DNA from: Plutella xylostella
Taxonomy: Eukaryota; Arthropoda; Insecta; Lepidoptera; Plutellidae
Assembly: GCF_932276165.1 (NCBI RefSeq)
Contig: NC_063995.1
Span: 3,720,001 to 3,784,000, forward strand
Direction of reading: 5' to 3'
Length of the DNA stretch: 64,000 nt
Shown piece after piece: positions 11,901 through 25,700 of the stretch (within the stretch, counting starts at the first letter, position 1; the number at the start of each line of letters is the position of its first letter). The notes under the pieces are model-generated. The model saw nothing but the letters and a program-made list of their open reading frames with translations. It made no database searches and was not told the DNA's origin. The position numbers and the translations under genes were made by a program.

Positions 11901-13925
11901 TGTTAATTGCTAATATTGTCGGTGGTGTTACGGCAGCAGGGCTAGGGTTTGTCGGCAGTCGCTGCCTGCCCAGGATAATATGCCGAACCGAACCTGTATA
12001 TTTTGGAAGTTCTTTTCATGCACAATTGCACATACCTATACCTAGAAATTAATTGAATAGTCTATAGCCGGCATGATGTCACTGTTATCTGGAGACGCGA
12101 CCGGTTCAAACAAACACGCTGCCACAGCGCAGACTGACTTCAGTGGAGCTTACAGGTTTAGTGACTTTAGGAATAAGAATGGAGATTTTGATATTTACAT
12201 CTGTAGGATATTTAATATATACAATCCAATCAAACAAATCCCTTGGTCACGGCATGACGCTTGAACGAAGATTTTTATACTTTATTGTGTTTGTTTAAAT
12301 GTAAAATTGTTAGGATCTTGCCAAGGAAAAAAACAAAATGACCTGAGAAGCTGGTGGGCACAAGCTGATTGGCAAGACAGTTTGCTATTTTATATGAAGG
12401 TATGAAAGTCGTGAATTACTGTTATACACAACTATACATATCAAATTTAACAGACCCACGGCACAGCCTTTGAGATTAAGCTCTTCAATTGAGTTATGAT
12501 AAATAAGCAGTTTACGGTTATTTACCGAATCTTGGTGAGACTGATAAGTACCTCCAACATTTAGTTCAAAGCACCGTCACTGCAGGCGTGACCGCTGTGC
12601 CGACCCTGCCCGCGCCAGGTGACCGCCCGGGGACAGGAAGTGGCGCGGATGTCCACACTCACACCATCCTGGATATTACAATATTCTAAAGCCATCCATA
12701 CTAAGACAATTTTTTAAAATGATAAAATAATGTATTTTATTACAGCATTTTTTTTTAGTATTGACTTAGCAGTGTATTTAATTTTATCGAAGCATAATAT
12801 GATGAAGACGTGAAAAATTTGTTAAATTAAAATTAAAAGAGCATTTTAATTGATGTTAACTTTTTATATTTTGGACACGTCATGGTCGGGAATAGCCTTG
12901 TGTAAGTCGTCCCTCCGTGGCGCCACATCTATTAGTCACCTCACCCGTGATCTCACCGGCCCTCGGAATAATGAACACTTTAATTAATCAATTAGTTCCC
13001 GAACCGTTTGTAAATGCGATCGATAAGCCGAGTGAGCGAGTACTCACATCCACTCGAGCACTCTGATGCGATTAACATATTACTGCTAAGTAAGTAATGG
13101 GTAACTAAGTAGCTGTGAGATAACGGTCTTGATTAATCTTGCCTATTCACTAGCGAAAATATTGTTTTAATAATTATGACCGATAATTTATAAGCCGAGC
13201 ATAAAACCAGTAGATACATAATGTAAAAAGAACTACATAGCCATAACAAACCTAACAATTAGTTTAGTAGCACTGCCTGCTTGCCTAAAATATGCTATTA
13301 CCGTCGATAATATCCGAAAAGATTCCATCATGAACTCTAAATCGAATTTTCTCACAGAATCGTACATTTAATTATATAATTGGAACGTTTCATTTTCTAC
13401 ATTAAGCACATCACGTATCGTCTAAATAATCGGTCTGAAGAACCGAAAAATACGTCGAGATCGCTCCTATTAGACTACGATGGTATCATTCGATTGGAAT
13501 CGAATGAAATCGATTCATATCGAGCATAAACACTACAATCAGGCGCGGCGGGCAGCTGTCAGAGGCCGCTAACACACAGTAATATGACACAGCCGTTTCT
13601 GGATCTTCTTCACGTCCCCAAAAAGGAAAACTTATTGAAAAAAGCTGTGTAATTACTGGAGCGTAGTGGCAGCAGTGGCAGTTCAGTGGTTCAGTTTGTA
13701 TCATCATGGAAATTGCTGAAATATAATGTATGTTTTTCTTAAGCAACTGTCATGGACAGAGACATGGACCTCCTTTACTTAGTTTTTCAGTCATTTGTTT
13801 CAGTTACAGCTTTTATTAGTTGTTTTATTATTAAGTCTTGACTTGTACCTTTGTAGTACAGTCCAGGTAAGAACTGTACAATGTACCAAGTTCATGAAAA
13901 AAAAATATTCAGGAACATAATATAT
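8993..13925. other. Intergenic, nothing recognised
   Basis: Nearly 5 kb without a supportable gene. Open frames at 9114-9308, 9963-10211, 12073-12264 and 13486-13746 are short and carry no recognisable motif. GC-richer islands occur near 9000-9110 and 12590-12650. Distal regulatory DNA for the BarH gene is possible but not demonstrable. Confidence 0.4.
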
Positions 13926-14115
13926 TATTATTTAATTCTTTATTGCACAAATATAAAATAAATGTACAAAAGATGGGCTTAATGCTAAGAGCATTTTCTA
14001 CCAGCCAATATACCTTCTGCTTAGGCGGTGGTCTGTACGCAGCCGCCTTGTCCGTCTGACGGTACCGGCGGATCAGGCGGCAGACTCTGTAAGTGGTCGC
14101 TCATGCCCTCAGAAC
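13926..14115 (-). repeat. Antisense LINE 3' tail remnant, CR1-like
   Basis: The + strand reads ATTCTTTATTGCACAAATAT then GATGGGCTTAATGCTAAGAG and CATTTTCTACCAGCCAA, the look of a reversed CR1-type 3' UTR ending. No open frame survives. Confidence 0.45.
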
Positions 14116-16608
14116 CTATAATTTGACAATATTTTGTGTCATTTGCCCTTTGTTATTACTTACGCCATTACAGCTCTGTGGATATAACCTTAATACACGA
14201 TATAGCAGCCGCGGGGGCGATTAAGGGCGACCTAAACACTGGTTCCCCTAATTCAATATTAAAAGCATCCCAGCACACGATCGACGACTAATAATAGTCT
14301 AATTTGTAGAAATGTCCCTGAGAACATGACGGAATGTCATCTTTCTTACGAGTTTTTTTTTTCCATTGAAAAGCTCTATTTTGGAATACGTATTAGAGGT
14401 TAGTTATTGAGGATTAAGTACGGTGTTTAGGAACAATTTTATTACAAAGTGAAGAATAATGTCCTGTTTTTAGGTATTCAAGCGGGTATTAGTGGCCCAT
14501 TCTAAGTCGTATTTATTACATTTCTAATGTTGTAATACTGATTATTATTACGGCATTAATTCCCTAATAGGCATAATGCGAGGACGGTTATGACAAAGCA
14601 AGTATAACTATCTCATTGTCCAGTGAAGTGATTGGCGGCTTTTGTAATGATGTGACGCAATGCCGGGTGTAAACCAATCGGGAGTCAGTAGCTGATCTGT
14701 AAATCAAAGCATCGTTTATATTGAGGAGGGTCTAATAATGCAATCGGCGGCGTCGCGGCGCTGCAGGGCCGTCCCAGCCCATGCATACTAACGCGCCTCG
14801 TAATAAGTAGCCTGATTTCATGTTTACCTCCCCCGCCTCTTACCCCACCCCCTCCGCCTCCTCACCCCTCGCGCAGTGGGGATCAACCCGCCGAAATGAA
14901 AATATTCAAGAATAGCGACAGAGTGAGCCGCTCCGGGCTACCTACTGTTGTGTGCACTGATCATGTGCGCACATTACAACGTTTTGTATGAACCGCGAGA
15001 TCGCAATCATTAAAACATTATAACATAATAGGCAAATTAAATGCAGAAGTGAGCAAGCTAATTATTTATGTAAATCAAAAAATTAAAATATTTTCAGACA
15101 TTTTTATTGCGCGTGTTGCTTTTATTGTTGGGTAATCGTTCGAAGCGGTATTAAAGAGAATTCTCAGACGTTTTAGATTAGAGCCATTATCCAAAGGCAT
15201 ACATTTGTTTTCCGCAAAGATATCTGATGGCTGATACACTAACAGTTGCAGATTAACGTGCGGAAACCGACGAGGCTCGTCATAAAGAATCTATTATGCG
15301 TGGAATAGTTTTAACTTTTAACAATGGAACATAACAGCTCTAATGCTAGGCGGATGTTTATACCGAGTTAGATCTAATGTACAAATAAATATCGTCATTA
15401 TAAAAAGTCACAATAAATACGACAATACACGGTAATTTTTTGCCGATAAAATGATATTTAATGTACGTTTGATGCGGAATTAAATTCTTATACTGTGGTG
15501 GGTCATTATTTTATTAATAGCATTATAAATGGAGTAGAATTGTCATAGAGAATATAATGAGGCAATTTTAGTCGGTCGTTTGTGAGGCGTGCTATTATAT
15601 TACACAAGCGGCGCGCACGCATGTCGTCGGGCTGTGATTGGCCGAGACTTCGGGGACGAATTTAGAAAATCATCGTGGAACAAACCTTCTTTATTAGTTG
15701 ACGATCAATTATAGGGACAATTCGCTTGACAAGTTAACGATAAACATCCGCCGTTTTCGACGAACATTTGTAATGGGAAACCATGTCGCCTTTTTCGGTA
15801 GGTAGGTAGGTATATGTCGAGGCAGCCATTAATAAAGTGTATATCAATTTGCTACATGAGCAGCAGGAACGGCGGCGACGGCGGCGGCGCGGGCGCAGCG
15901 GCGCGCGACCGGCACTAAACCTGGCCGGCATTACTTAATGCAGATAATGAGACCATCATCGTTTACAGAAGTAAGTTTAATTAACGTAAAAAAGAACGTT
16001 TACTCTAACCGCTCGCCTTATCGCGCCCATCACGCCAATTATAATGACTTTTGTTCATTATTTTGTTGCTCGGTTTCTACGAGTGTCTGCGCCGTTTCCG
16101 GCTGCATTGTGAACTATAAATACTCATTTATACTTAATATGTGACCGCTATGAAATATTTCCAGGATTTTGATTTGTTTAGGTGCATGATAATGTAGGTG
16201 CGCCTCTGTACAGGCGATCTCGGAAGAGCATGTGATGATTGAATGTAGGTTGCGTACACGTTGACATAACACTCTATGTTCAGCAGTGGAGCATTGGATG
16301 GTGATAATTATGTTTTTTATGATTTACTTTAATGTTTTAAAGATATGAACTTGAATAAATTAAAATAACCATGTCAGTTATCTAAGAAAAGTCAAAGAAA
16401 ACTCTGATCTTTACTTGTACAAGAAATCTCCGTATAAAGTAATTAATTACTTCAATGTATCTCTTCTCTGTTTAGCTGAATCTGTTGTCCTATATCTATA
16501 TTTTCAATTTCAATATTTAGTTGTTTGTACTTAACGCTCAACATACTTTATTTATACCAAATGATATAAGCTCTACTTTTGTGTTATATTCTGAGGTAGG
16601 TATGTATG
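14116..16608. other. Intergenic, nothing recognised
   Basis: No supportable gene. It includes a pyrimidine-rich block near 14826-14872 and a CGG-rich tract at 15870-15905 that gives a spurious arginine-rich reading frame. Confidence 0.4.
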
Positions 16609-16610
16609 TA

Positions 16611-16819
16611 CGGTGGCCTGCGCCTAAAAGTATACAGGTGCAGTTTTTAAAATAGCGATCCCTGATGATTGGGACCAGCTACATCTGTTATAAATCCAGG
16701 GACGTGTTGTGTGTGATGTGTGCAGCAGTGGTGTTTATGTGGATGTGCTTGAGCAGCATGTGAGCTTGAGATCGCTATTTTAAAAACCCCGCCTGTATAC
16801 TTTTAGGCGCAGGGCACCG
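16611..16819. mobile_element. MITE, copy 2
   Basis: A 209-bp copy of the element at 7740-7950, in the same orientation. It has the same inverted ends (one mismatch in the right end, GGGCACCG) and TA on both flanks (16609-16610, 16820-16821). The interiors match along their whole length with scattered substitutions. Confidence 0.8.
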
Positions 16820-17510
16820 TACCTAGTAACGGATAACTTAAATTTCCCTTGTTGATAATTTTAATGCATTTGTATGTAATTATGTTAGAAGGATTTCTTC
16901 GCGATAAATAAACAAAATGTAACTAAGTAATGCAAAAACGTCTTCAAACAAATTTAGCTGCTCTACCATTTGTCCCTGGTGGACATCATGTCAGGACATC
17001 ATCATGCAATATGCATCAGTTACAAATAGGATGGACGATTTCATGCATGAGGTTTCAGGCAGGTAGCTCCGATTTGAATCTGGCAATATCATTCAATGCT
17101 ATTTGGATATGAACTCGTGCAAAGGATGCATGTATCTCAGAGTGACACGATCGTAAAGGTACAGATAGCCGTATTCAAATATTCAAAAATATTCAAAATA
17201 TTCAAAATAGTTTATTGTCATAAACACATTACATTCTAAAGTGGCAAGGGCCCTTGTACTAGGCGGTAGCCTGTCTTACTAGGTACCCCGCTCATCCACC
17301 AGGACAATATAAAAGCAAGTAGGTATTAGTTTAGACGGTAAATACTTAGATATAAGTGTAAGTTTTAAAGTTTAGGATTGAGAGATTTAACAGAAGATAA
17401 CTTTAAGCAATAAAAATCTTTAACATAATGCAAAAGACTTTAACAGTAAATATTAAGTAATTTAAAATTATTTAACAATGTTTAGTTAATACAAAATAAA
17501 TATGCTAGAG

Positions 17511-17511
<1 letters not shown>

Positions 17512-17557
<46 letters not shown>

Positions 17558-17567
17558 GTGTGTGTGT
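17512..17567. repeat. (GT)n microsatellite
   Basis: About 25 GT units with one interruption (GTGTTGTG near 17555). It lies in the 3' UTR of the LINE, so it travelled with or expanded in the element. Confidence 0.95.
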
Positions 17568-17571
17568 TTAT

Positions 17572-20506
17572 CTAATTTATAAGATTTTCTGTTTCCTCAT
17601 AAGACAATTTTATTAGATAGCATGGTAAGGTTCGTTTTATTTCGATTGTTGTCATTGGATAAATTTTAAGTTTCTTGTTTAATTTATTATAAATTGTTGA
17701 TGATTGACTTGTGAAATGTTTTTTGGCAAATTCTGTATTACGTTCAGGTACTTTACAAACAACATCGTTTCTCCTTTTAAGCATATGCTGAGGGGAAAAT
17801 GTAAGGGTTTTATGCTTTCTTAAAATATGTAGTATGTAAAATATAAATTTGGCGCGTGGTTAAAAGATTGTACGTATTATGCAGTTCAAAAGTTGGGAAT
17901 AGCATTGGCTTAAATGTCATGACTTTTATTAGAGCCCTTTGAGCTCTTTCTACCGTTATAAAATGGGTCTTAGCTGCTCCACCCCAAACTGGGATGCAGT
18001 ATGATAGGACAGATTGTGCCAGAGCTTTATAGGTAGATATTAGGAGCTTAGAATCAGCCACGTTCCTTAACTTCTTAAACACCCAGATCAGCTTTCTAAC
18101 CCTATCTGATGTATTATTTATGTGTTTTTTCCAGGTGAGGTGTTGGTCAATTATTACTCCTAAATATTTAATATCGGTCACCACTTCAATTTTGTCACAG
18201 GAGCAGTTATTTTGGTTCGGGTTTTGACAAGTGTGTACTTTAATAGAAAAATCAGAATTTGGTAAAGTATTTTTGCGTATCGTGAAAGGTATAAATTTTG
18301 TTTTATTGACATTAAGAGTTAGCAAGTTCTTCCTCAGCCAGTTGCAAACGTGACTTACTCCGGACTCAGTTGTGACTTTTAAGCTTTCCCAGGATTTATC
18401 TTGAAAAATAAGGGCAGTGTCATCGGCGTATGTGTATATATTGCAGTTTTTTAGATTGTAATTGCAGAGATCGTTTACATATATGAGAAATAAAGTGGGT
18501 CCGAGGACACTACCCTGTGGAACCCCAAACGATACTATTTTTGAGTCACTTACGCATTCACCGAGCTTAACCTGTTGCCGACGTTCTGATAAATAGTCAG
18601 CAAAGAGCGCGTGAGGTAGACCTCTGACACCAATGGCATAAAGCTTATCCATGAGAATAGGCATAGACACGGTGTCAAAGGCCTTTGCCAGGTCGAGAAA
18701 GACCCCTACACATTTATTGCCCCTGTCTAGGTTCGTGCTTATATCTTCAGTCAAAGCTATAATAGCATCTTCTGTGGAGATTCCGTTTTGAAAGCCATAT
18801 TGGTTTTTAGAAAGTATCTTGTTCTTTATGAGAAAACATTTGAGCCGGTTATTAACTAATTTTTCCAGTATCTTAGATAGCACGGGGAGCACTGAGATGG
18901 GCCGGTAATTATTTAAGTCATCTCTACTCCCGCCCTTATGGATAGGGGTGACAATAGCTCTTTTGAATATGGATGGGAACTTTCCATTTTCGAAGCAGAG
19001 GTTGCATATATGGCATATAATAGGGATTAGCAAGTGTCTGGCAGCTTTAATGAACTTCGTTGAAATGTTATCGCAGCCAGGTGCTGAGTCATTAGAGAGA
19101 TTATTTATAATGGTCTCCACTTCCAGGCTATCAACTTTATGGAGCACAAACGAGTCAACAGGAGATGCATTTATGGGGTTAGCATTAGTTGGGGATGGGA
19201 TGGGGGAAGAAGTAATAATTTCATCTGCAAGGTTCTTGCCAATGTTAGAAAAGTGTTGGTTTACAAGATTAGCTGATTCTAATATGGATGATGTCATCGT
19301 TTTAAGTTTATCATTTGCACTACAATTTTTCTTTTTATTTATAATGCATATTGACCGTATTGAATTCCAGAGTGACTTCGGGTTATTCTTTGCGTTACTT
19401 AGTGTATTCGAATCAAAGATGTTATGGAGCTTTTTAACCAGCTTATTGCAGTAATTTCTGTAGCGTGTATAAGTTATTCTTAGAATTTGGTCATCTGGAT
19501 GTTTTCTTACTTTGCGGTGTAAATTATCTCGGTTTCGAATGCATCGCAATATACCGGGTGTTATCCAAGGTTGGATGCAACGTTTCCTTACAGGGACCTT
19601 AGTGACAGTCTGATTGTTTTTAATTGCTGTCGCAATATTTATCACTAGCTGTTCCGCTGCATCGGAAGGATCCGTTGTTTTTAATATAGTTGGTAGGTTG
19701 GGTTCTATCTCAGATAACGCTTTTTTATAGTTTAATGAGATCTTTGTTTTATGTATGATCTGACGTGTAACTTTGGAGCAAAGGTTCAGTAGCACTGTAG
19801 AGTGATCAGTAGGGGAGTTGCTTAAGATTAATGATTTAGCTGGCTGTGATGTTTTAATCATTACATGATCATAACACATCTTTTGTCGCGTAGGATATTT
19901 GTGAGCCGGAAGAAGACCATGAAAAGCTAGTGTAGTTAAATAATTATGACTGTTTCTATCTATGTTGTCTTGTTTGATATCAATGTTAATGTCACCGGTA
20001 ACAATGATATTATGATAGCCACTGTAGTTGTTTAAAAGAGATGACAGAGATTGGACAAAGTCATCTGTCTTTTTAATGGAAGGCGTACGATAGATACCAA
20101 CCAAAACCGTGTCAGCAAGAGTTAGTACTAGACAGGAAGCATTTTTGATACATTGTTCACTAACTTTACAATTTAGAGATTTTTTAACATAAAATATGAC
20201 TCCGTCACATTTATTTATAGTGTTTTTAGTATAATATGAAATATAGTTTTCATTTAGGGTAGGAATTGGTTTGTTTTTATTTAAGTGGCATTCTGTCATA
20301 ACCAGTATGTCACACTCTACGTTCAGTTCAGTTAGGGTAACTTGAAATTGGTCAAAATTTTCGTAGATACTACGTATGTTTTGTGTTATAATATTAAGGT
20401 GGTCCGTTGATTGTATGTTATATTGGACATCCTCCGGCCTGCAACTTATAACCTGGGCTACTTGTATTTCATCTAGTTCTTTACTTGTCTGTAGGATACT
20501 ATCCAT
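17572..20506 (-). pseudogene. LINE ORF2: APE endonuclease and reverse transcriptase, one frameshift
   Basis: The main frame (20506-17810) gives 898 residues. The N-terminus is an APE-type endonuclease with N43, E72, GDIN at 171-174, YDH at 212-214 and TDH at 233-235. The reverse transcriptase follows: LNNYRPISVL (531-540), FLDLAKAFD (603-611), GVPQGSVLGP (661-670) and YADD (693-696). These enzymes nick the target and copy the RNA in place. The frame stops at 17810, but the expected C-terminus (RRNDVVCK, IYNKLNKK, EETENLI) continues in another frame from about 17830 to 17572. A single-base indel therefore cuts off the last 75-80 residues, through genomic decay or a sequencing error. Confidence 0.85.
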
Positions 20507-20849
20507 TAATCAACTTAAGTAGTTCGTGGGGAATCGTACACTTGTGTTTAAATGTATCAATTTGAAACGAGCAGAAGTCAAAAACAACGTTGTTGCTATA
20601 AAATATTAACAAATTTAGGTTTTTATAATATTTAGTATTGTTAGACTTGTTTGTTATATGGAAACAGGATGAGTGTGTGTTTGTGAAGTGTATTACTATT
20701 AATGAGAGATTTGTGTGTGAGTGAGTAGTTTGTTTGTGTTGACGGTATAGTGGATTTGTGTGAGTAATTGAGTGCGTTAATGTAGGTATGTAGAGTGTAA
20801 ACAAGTTAGGAGCAATATGAGTACAATATATTACAAAGCCTAGACCTAG

Positions 20850-21701
20850 TCATTTATCGCTTTCGTACATGCGTTGTATCTGCGACTCATTGATAATCTT
20901 GACAATCGGGGAGTTCTCGTCTTTTCTTATAAAGACGTTGCCAAGGTTAGTCCAGCAGAACTTCAGGTTTTGAGCTTTGGATAATTCTCTCGCTAAATAG
21001 AAAAGTCTATTTCCTTTTTGTGTTAAATGATCTGAGAGGAAGACGGGCGTAGAGTCACACTTCATCCCCAAATTAAGTGTACTTAGTCTGTTATTTTTAT
21101 TCTGCGAGTTGTAGCTCTTTGCACCTTTAATCAAGTTAGTTTTTAGTATGTACGAGGATAGTTCCATTATGATAGGGGCTTTATCTCCTTTAGCGGATGT
21201 CCTGTAGATATCTTTTATGTCATTCGAACTTAATTCGATCTTCAGCGACTTTGAGAGGTTGGTTGCCATATCAATAAGTGCAGATTTAGTTTCAGTGGAC
21301 AATTTCGGAACGTTTTTTAGTTCTAAAGAGCATTTACGTTGTGATTTTTGAAGTTCCTCTACTTTGTTTTCAAGGATGCAAATGTATTCTTTGTCCTTTT
21401 TATTTTCTCGTTCCATATCCTCCATTTTCTTCTTCATATCTTCGTATTGCTCAGCCAGGAAGGAGAGTGAGCTTTCTATAGTTTTCAAAGACGATGTTAT
21501 TTGCGCTCCTTCGGTAGACTGTTTGAGCATGAATGTTGACAGCATATCCTTGATTTCAGTCTTGAAGTCCGATAGCTCAGTGGTAATATCTTCGGAGCGT
21601 TTTCGCTTTATGTTTCGTGCATTAAATCTGACTGGAGTAGTTTCAATCGCAATTTGTGATAAATTCGATTCCGAGTTACATTTCTCAGGAGTTCGAAGCA
21701 T
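20850..21701 (-). CDS. LINE ORF1, coiled-coil nucleic-acid-binding protein
   Basis: 283 residues, intact. Residues about 45-125 form a long heptad-rich coiled coil (EDMKKKMEDMERENKKDKEY, LENKVEELQ). The downstream part (KNVPKLSTETKSALIDMA, DIYRTSAKGDKAPIIMELSS, FLSDHLTQKGNRLFYLARE) matches the RRM-like and C-terminal layout of L1/CR1-type ORF1 proteins, which trimerise and bind element RNA. The methionine at 21701 fits that layout and no better start is visible. It precedes ORF2 on the same strand with a 343-nt gap. Confidence 0.75.
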   Translation of the reverse strand: MLRTPEKCNSESNLSQIAIETTPVRFNARNIKRKRSEDITTELSDFKTEIKDMLSTFMLKQSTEGAQITSSLKTIESSLSFLAEQYEDMKKKMEDMERENKKDKEYICILENKVEELQKSQRKCSLELKNVPKLSTETKSALIDMATNLSKSLKIELSSNDIKDIYRTSAKGDKAPIIMELSSYILKTNLIKGAKSYNSQNKNNRLSTLNLGMKCDSTPVFLSDHLTQKGNRLFYLARELSKAQNLKFCWTNLGNVFIRKDENSPIVKIINESQIQRMYESDK

Positions 21702-21769
21702 TTTAATGCAGTCGATGGTAACAGGTCAGTGTAGAATACAATTCTTAATTTCGTTGCGGGGCGGCAGGT

Positions 21770-21850
21770 AACAGTGGTGTAGCGGGCGAGGCGCCGGCTC
21801 TGATCGGTGGGCCGCGGGTTCGATCCCAGTCTAACGCTTCCAAGCTTTTT
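21770..21850 (+). repeat. tRNA-like SINE head fragment
   Basis: An A-box-like TGGTGTAGCGGG near 21775 and a perfect B-box GGTTCGATCCC near 21818, next to the 5' end of the CR1-type LINE and opposite to it in orientation. No cloverleaf closes, so this is a SINE head or tRNA relic and not a tRNA gene. Confidence 0.5.
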
Positions 21851-22020
21851 TAATTTATTTTCGATGTATATGCTGTTGTTAGCTGTAGATGTACTCACTG
21901 GGCACCCCAGGCAGGTAAGATCGAGCGAGAAGTCCGACACCAACCAATATGGCCGCGGCAGCTTACGGTAGTCTCCACAAGAAGAAACGAGAGCCACCGA
22001 TGTTGCAGAAAAAGCACCAA

Positions 22021-22639
22021 AAACTTTGAATATTATAATAATTTAATTTAATATTGTAGTAAGTATATGTCCTGTTTATGCAGTATACAAATAGGATGCA
22101 ATACAATACAACTCCCATAAATCATCTTAGAATTGTCTCTTCCATCTAAAGGTTGTCTGGTAGAGGTTGCAGGCAATAAAGTCGACTTTTTGTACTGTTT
22201 TTATTTATAAGTTGTTTCTTTTGTCATAATTTCTTTCATGGTGCAAAATAAAGAGGTGTAATATTCTATTGTAAAACAAAATACGTATATACAGGGAATC
22301 ATAATCAAGTGATCAAAGTATAAGTAAGTTGACAAAAGAAAGGCAGAACTAAGCTTATCTAAAGATTGCGAGTTTACATAATGTGTGTCAGCTTCCGCGC
22401 ATATTGTGTTCACATTATGTGTTATTAGTATTCCTCGCTCATAACAAGAAATATCAGATTAACCTCAACACGCGAAGTCTCGTTCACATGAGCAATAACA
22501 CTCGCACTTCTTACACCCGCCGCCATCTTGCCTGCTGATTAGATTGTACAATCTACTTGGACTACCTAAATCTTATTGGAATTGTGCTAGAGAGAGAAAT
22601 ATCGATTATTATTTTTATCTAAGTATACCTACAGCACCA
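22021..22639. other. Intergenic, nothing recognised
   Basis: AT-rich sequence with no supportable gene or repeat boundary. Confidence 0.35.
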
Positions 22640-22745
22640 CCAACCCGCACTTGGCCAGCGTGGTGGACTAGGCCTAAACCCTTCCTTCATTGGCAGGAGA
22701 CCCGTGCCCCAGCAGTGGGGACGTAATGGTTCGTGATGATGATGT
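22640..22745 (+). repeat. Short LINE/SINE tail copy
   Basis: GCCAGCGTGGTGGACTAGGC, CCTTCCTTCATTGGCAGGAG and CCCCAGCAGTGGGGACGTAA end in a GATGATGATG tail. The same block occurs at 39236-39325 (+) and 57078-57165 (reversed). Confidence 0.65.
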
Positions 22746-25700
22746 GATGTTACATACAGGCATTATCTAGAGATGGGGTTAGGTAGTACAGGGAGGGTAC
22801 TCTCTAAGACGAAAAACGAAGTTTCGGAGTGCTGCTGCGCGACCCACGACTCTTATAAATCTCATATTAAACGATTTTACGGTAGCTCCCGTTCGTTCGT
22901 TCCTTTTTCGTCAGTATAGGGTAACCCTCCAGGTGCTAGGTTTCCTCTCGGTATTTTCAGTTACTATGAAACGGCTGTAATTTTTTTGCGATTTGTAATT
23001 TACTCCACTGTGAAGGTGACTCAGTGAACCTGTCAACGCGTAGTATCATATAACTTACCTACTCGTACTTACACATACCTCATTCCCAACCGTATTAAGG
23101 AACTCAATTTACAATAGGTTAGGTTATTCAAAACACTGTGTACATAAAAGAGTGTAATTCACACTTACGTCACCGAGCTAATAGGTAATCTAGGTGATCT
23201 AGGCGAAACAAAGACTTGAGTACAATTAACTAAGTATTTGTTAAGCTGCGCCCCGATGCAAGTAAAGACTACTATAGTCTGTGCAATGTATGTTAGCAAT
23301 TGATATAAACCCACTTGCGAATTCCTTTTCATAATATTGCAAGAGCTTTTTGTATCGATATTAATTATTTAATGAACACATGCCTTTTTTCGGAATCTAT
23401 GACATTATTTTGTTACTAAAAGTGTTTGATAGCGTTCTGTGATTTCTTTTTACCTACTTCTAACAAACTTACAAGTTGATTGTAGGTATTTATTTATATT
23501 TTAATCTAAAATATATTTTAAACACCAGTGACAATTTTAACTGGATGAGACTGTATTAAATGAGCATTTGGCACTTGCTTCCTTATAAGCTATAAGTACG
23601 TAATGAGAATGAGTAATTATTGCAATTACTCGTACGGTTAGCACGATCGTCTTTAATTAGTTTAAACATTAGATTTATTAAATTTATAACTCTGAAATTA
23701 TTAGAGTGATAATTTAGTAGTTTATTGTTATTTATACTGTAACACATTTTATAGCTTAGTTAGATATTACGAAACTTTTGAAAGTGACTGTAGAACTATT
23801 ACAGTTGTAATTAAATCAGTTAGTTAAAATAGTTATGACTTTAAATCGTTTTGATTGCAAAAGTTATAATTCAGATTGCTTAAATAACTTTACATATAGG
23901 TAAGTACTTAGTATGTATTTTAATTAACTAGTAGTAAGTCCTTTAATAATAATGTATACAATTACATTCATATTAAAAGAAAAAGAAGATTGATTAATGC
24001 GCGATGAGTTTGCTATCGCTACTGCGGCAGTGTGTGCTCGTCGGAATTATGTCACCCTGTACCTGTGTACTGTGTACTGTCGCTGGGAAACAAATTAATT
24101 AGATTGAACATCTCGGTCGACTAATTGCTATCGTAGATTAAACTTTTTTTCGATAACTCGTAATAACTATGTTACACGGAAAGTTAAATTTCACGTATTA
24201 TAACCTGTTACTCAGTAGCTTCAGTTTAAAAATTAGCACTAAAAGTTAATAAGTAGGTGAATGCGGGCCGCGACTCTCACGAGCAATGAAAAAGCCCCAG
24301 TCACAAAATGACCACAAATGACTAAATCATGCATTTTAAATTTTAACACAACATTTTCGTTTTTAGATGGTAATATTATGATGTACTTATCGCAGACGGC
24401 ATCATTAAGGTAGCTTTTTTAGTTTGGTGCTATTGTTGACACTGGAAAGTAGTGTCTATTTGGAAGCCTAACCCTATTATGGGAAATCCTCGGCTGTGAC
24501 GTGGAAAAGCTAGTACCTAAGTACTTAAATTATATTGAATAAGCACCATTGATATTTAACGATATTAACAAGTCCATTGTTACCGAGAAAGAGCAACACA
24601 TGAAAATAAACAGGCATTATTGTAACAAGCTTTCCCCAGAAGTCTGCGCTTGCAAAAAGCTGCGCAGATTCTGGGAACGGAAACGGTCGATAAACGTTCG
24701 TGAGCCGGACCGGAGCGGGTAATAAATTTATTATCATTGAGAATTATCATATTTATGGTATAAATTGCTATAGTGCTCGCCATAAAAGTGGAATGATTAG
24801 GTTTTTTCAGCGCTAAGCGGCGGCGGGGAGCGTGAAATTACTCGCTGCACTCGCCGACCGAGGCGGCTCTACGACCACGATAGTATTAGTTGGAAGTGTT
24901 CTTCGCAAGAGTATTTTGCGTTCACGTTCATAACGTTTCTCTATTTTAATAAGTAGAAACAGATAATAATAATTGGCACTGTTTAAAAACGTACTTACCG
25001 ATAAAGTTTGATTTGAATTACCAAGTACTGGTACTTACCATAAATATTACTACGTAATGATTTCGAAAAATGTATTCCGTCATAAGTTTTCTCCGTAACA
25101 ACCACTTTATTAAGGTTTGAAGACTCTAATTAACTTTGAAATAAATAAAAAGCGTGTTTTCAGCTAGTAACCAATTTAGTTTCGCGGTATGTAGAATAGC
25201 AGGCAGAGAAAATAGGCAGTCTGCGGTAGACCGCAAAATATTCAACGAGTGAGTGAGATGGGAATGCACCGAATTATTTATTCTACACAGAGCTATGTAT
25301 GTGTGTGTGTGAACTAGACCACAGTCATTTGTATGTATGAGCCGTTTGCACTATTTGTAATATTAAACAGTCTTACAAGCGATTAGAGAGTTACAGAGCG
25401 AAAAGAATACTTTGTTTTTATCTAGGACCCAATTAGGAATTGCTGTTGCGTAAAATTTTAGACCACTTGAATTGAAATGGCAAAAGTATTATAAGAACTT
25501 AGTTTAAATTGAATGTTTGTCTATTGAATACCTTAACATCGAAGAGATGGTCAGGGGTTTATTTGGTGATGAAACTATATTCACGTGATGGCTCGCATAG
25601 CTACTTAGTCCAGATATTTTGTTAGTACGTAACTGACAGTTTCACAACTCAAAGTCAAGTTAACCAGATCTTGAGTAGGTATAGAATGCAGCGCCGCCGT

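Larger units (their letters stand above)
17173..21750 (-). mobile_element. Nearly complete CR1-type non-LTR retrotransposon
   Basis: An antisense LINE with ORF1 (21701-20850), a 343-nt gap, ORF2 (20506-17810, continued in another frame to 17572), a 3' UTR with a (GT)n tract, and a terminal microsatellite of ATTTTGAAT units at 17173-17215. ORF architecture (coiled-coil ORF1; APE endonuclease plus reverse transcriptase in ORF2) and the terminal repeats fit the CR1/Daphne/Zenon side of the LINE tree. The clade needs a tree to settle. The 5' end is near 21750; no target duplication was identified. Confidence 0.8.
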
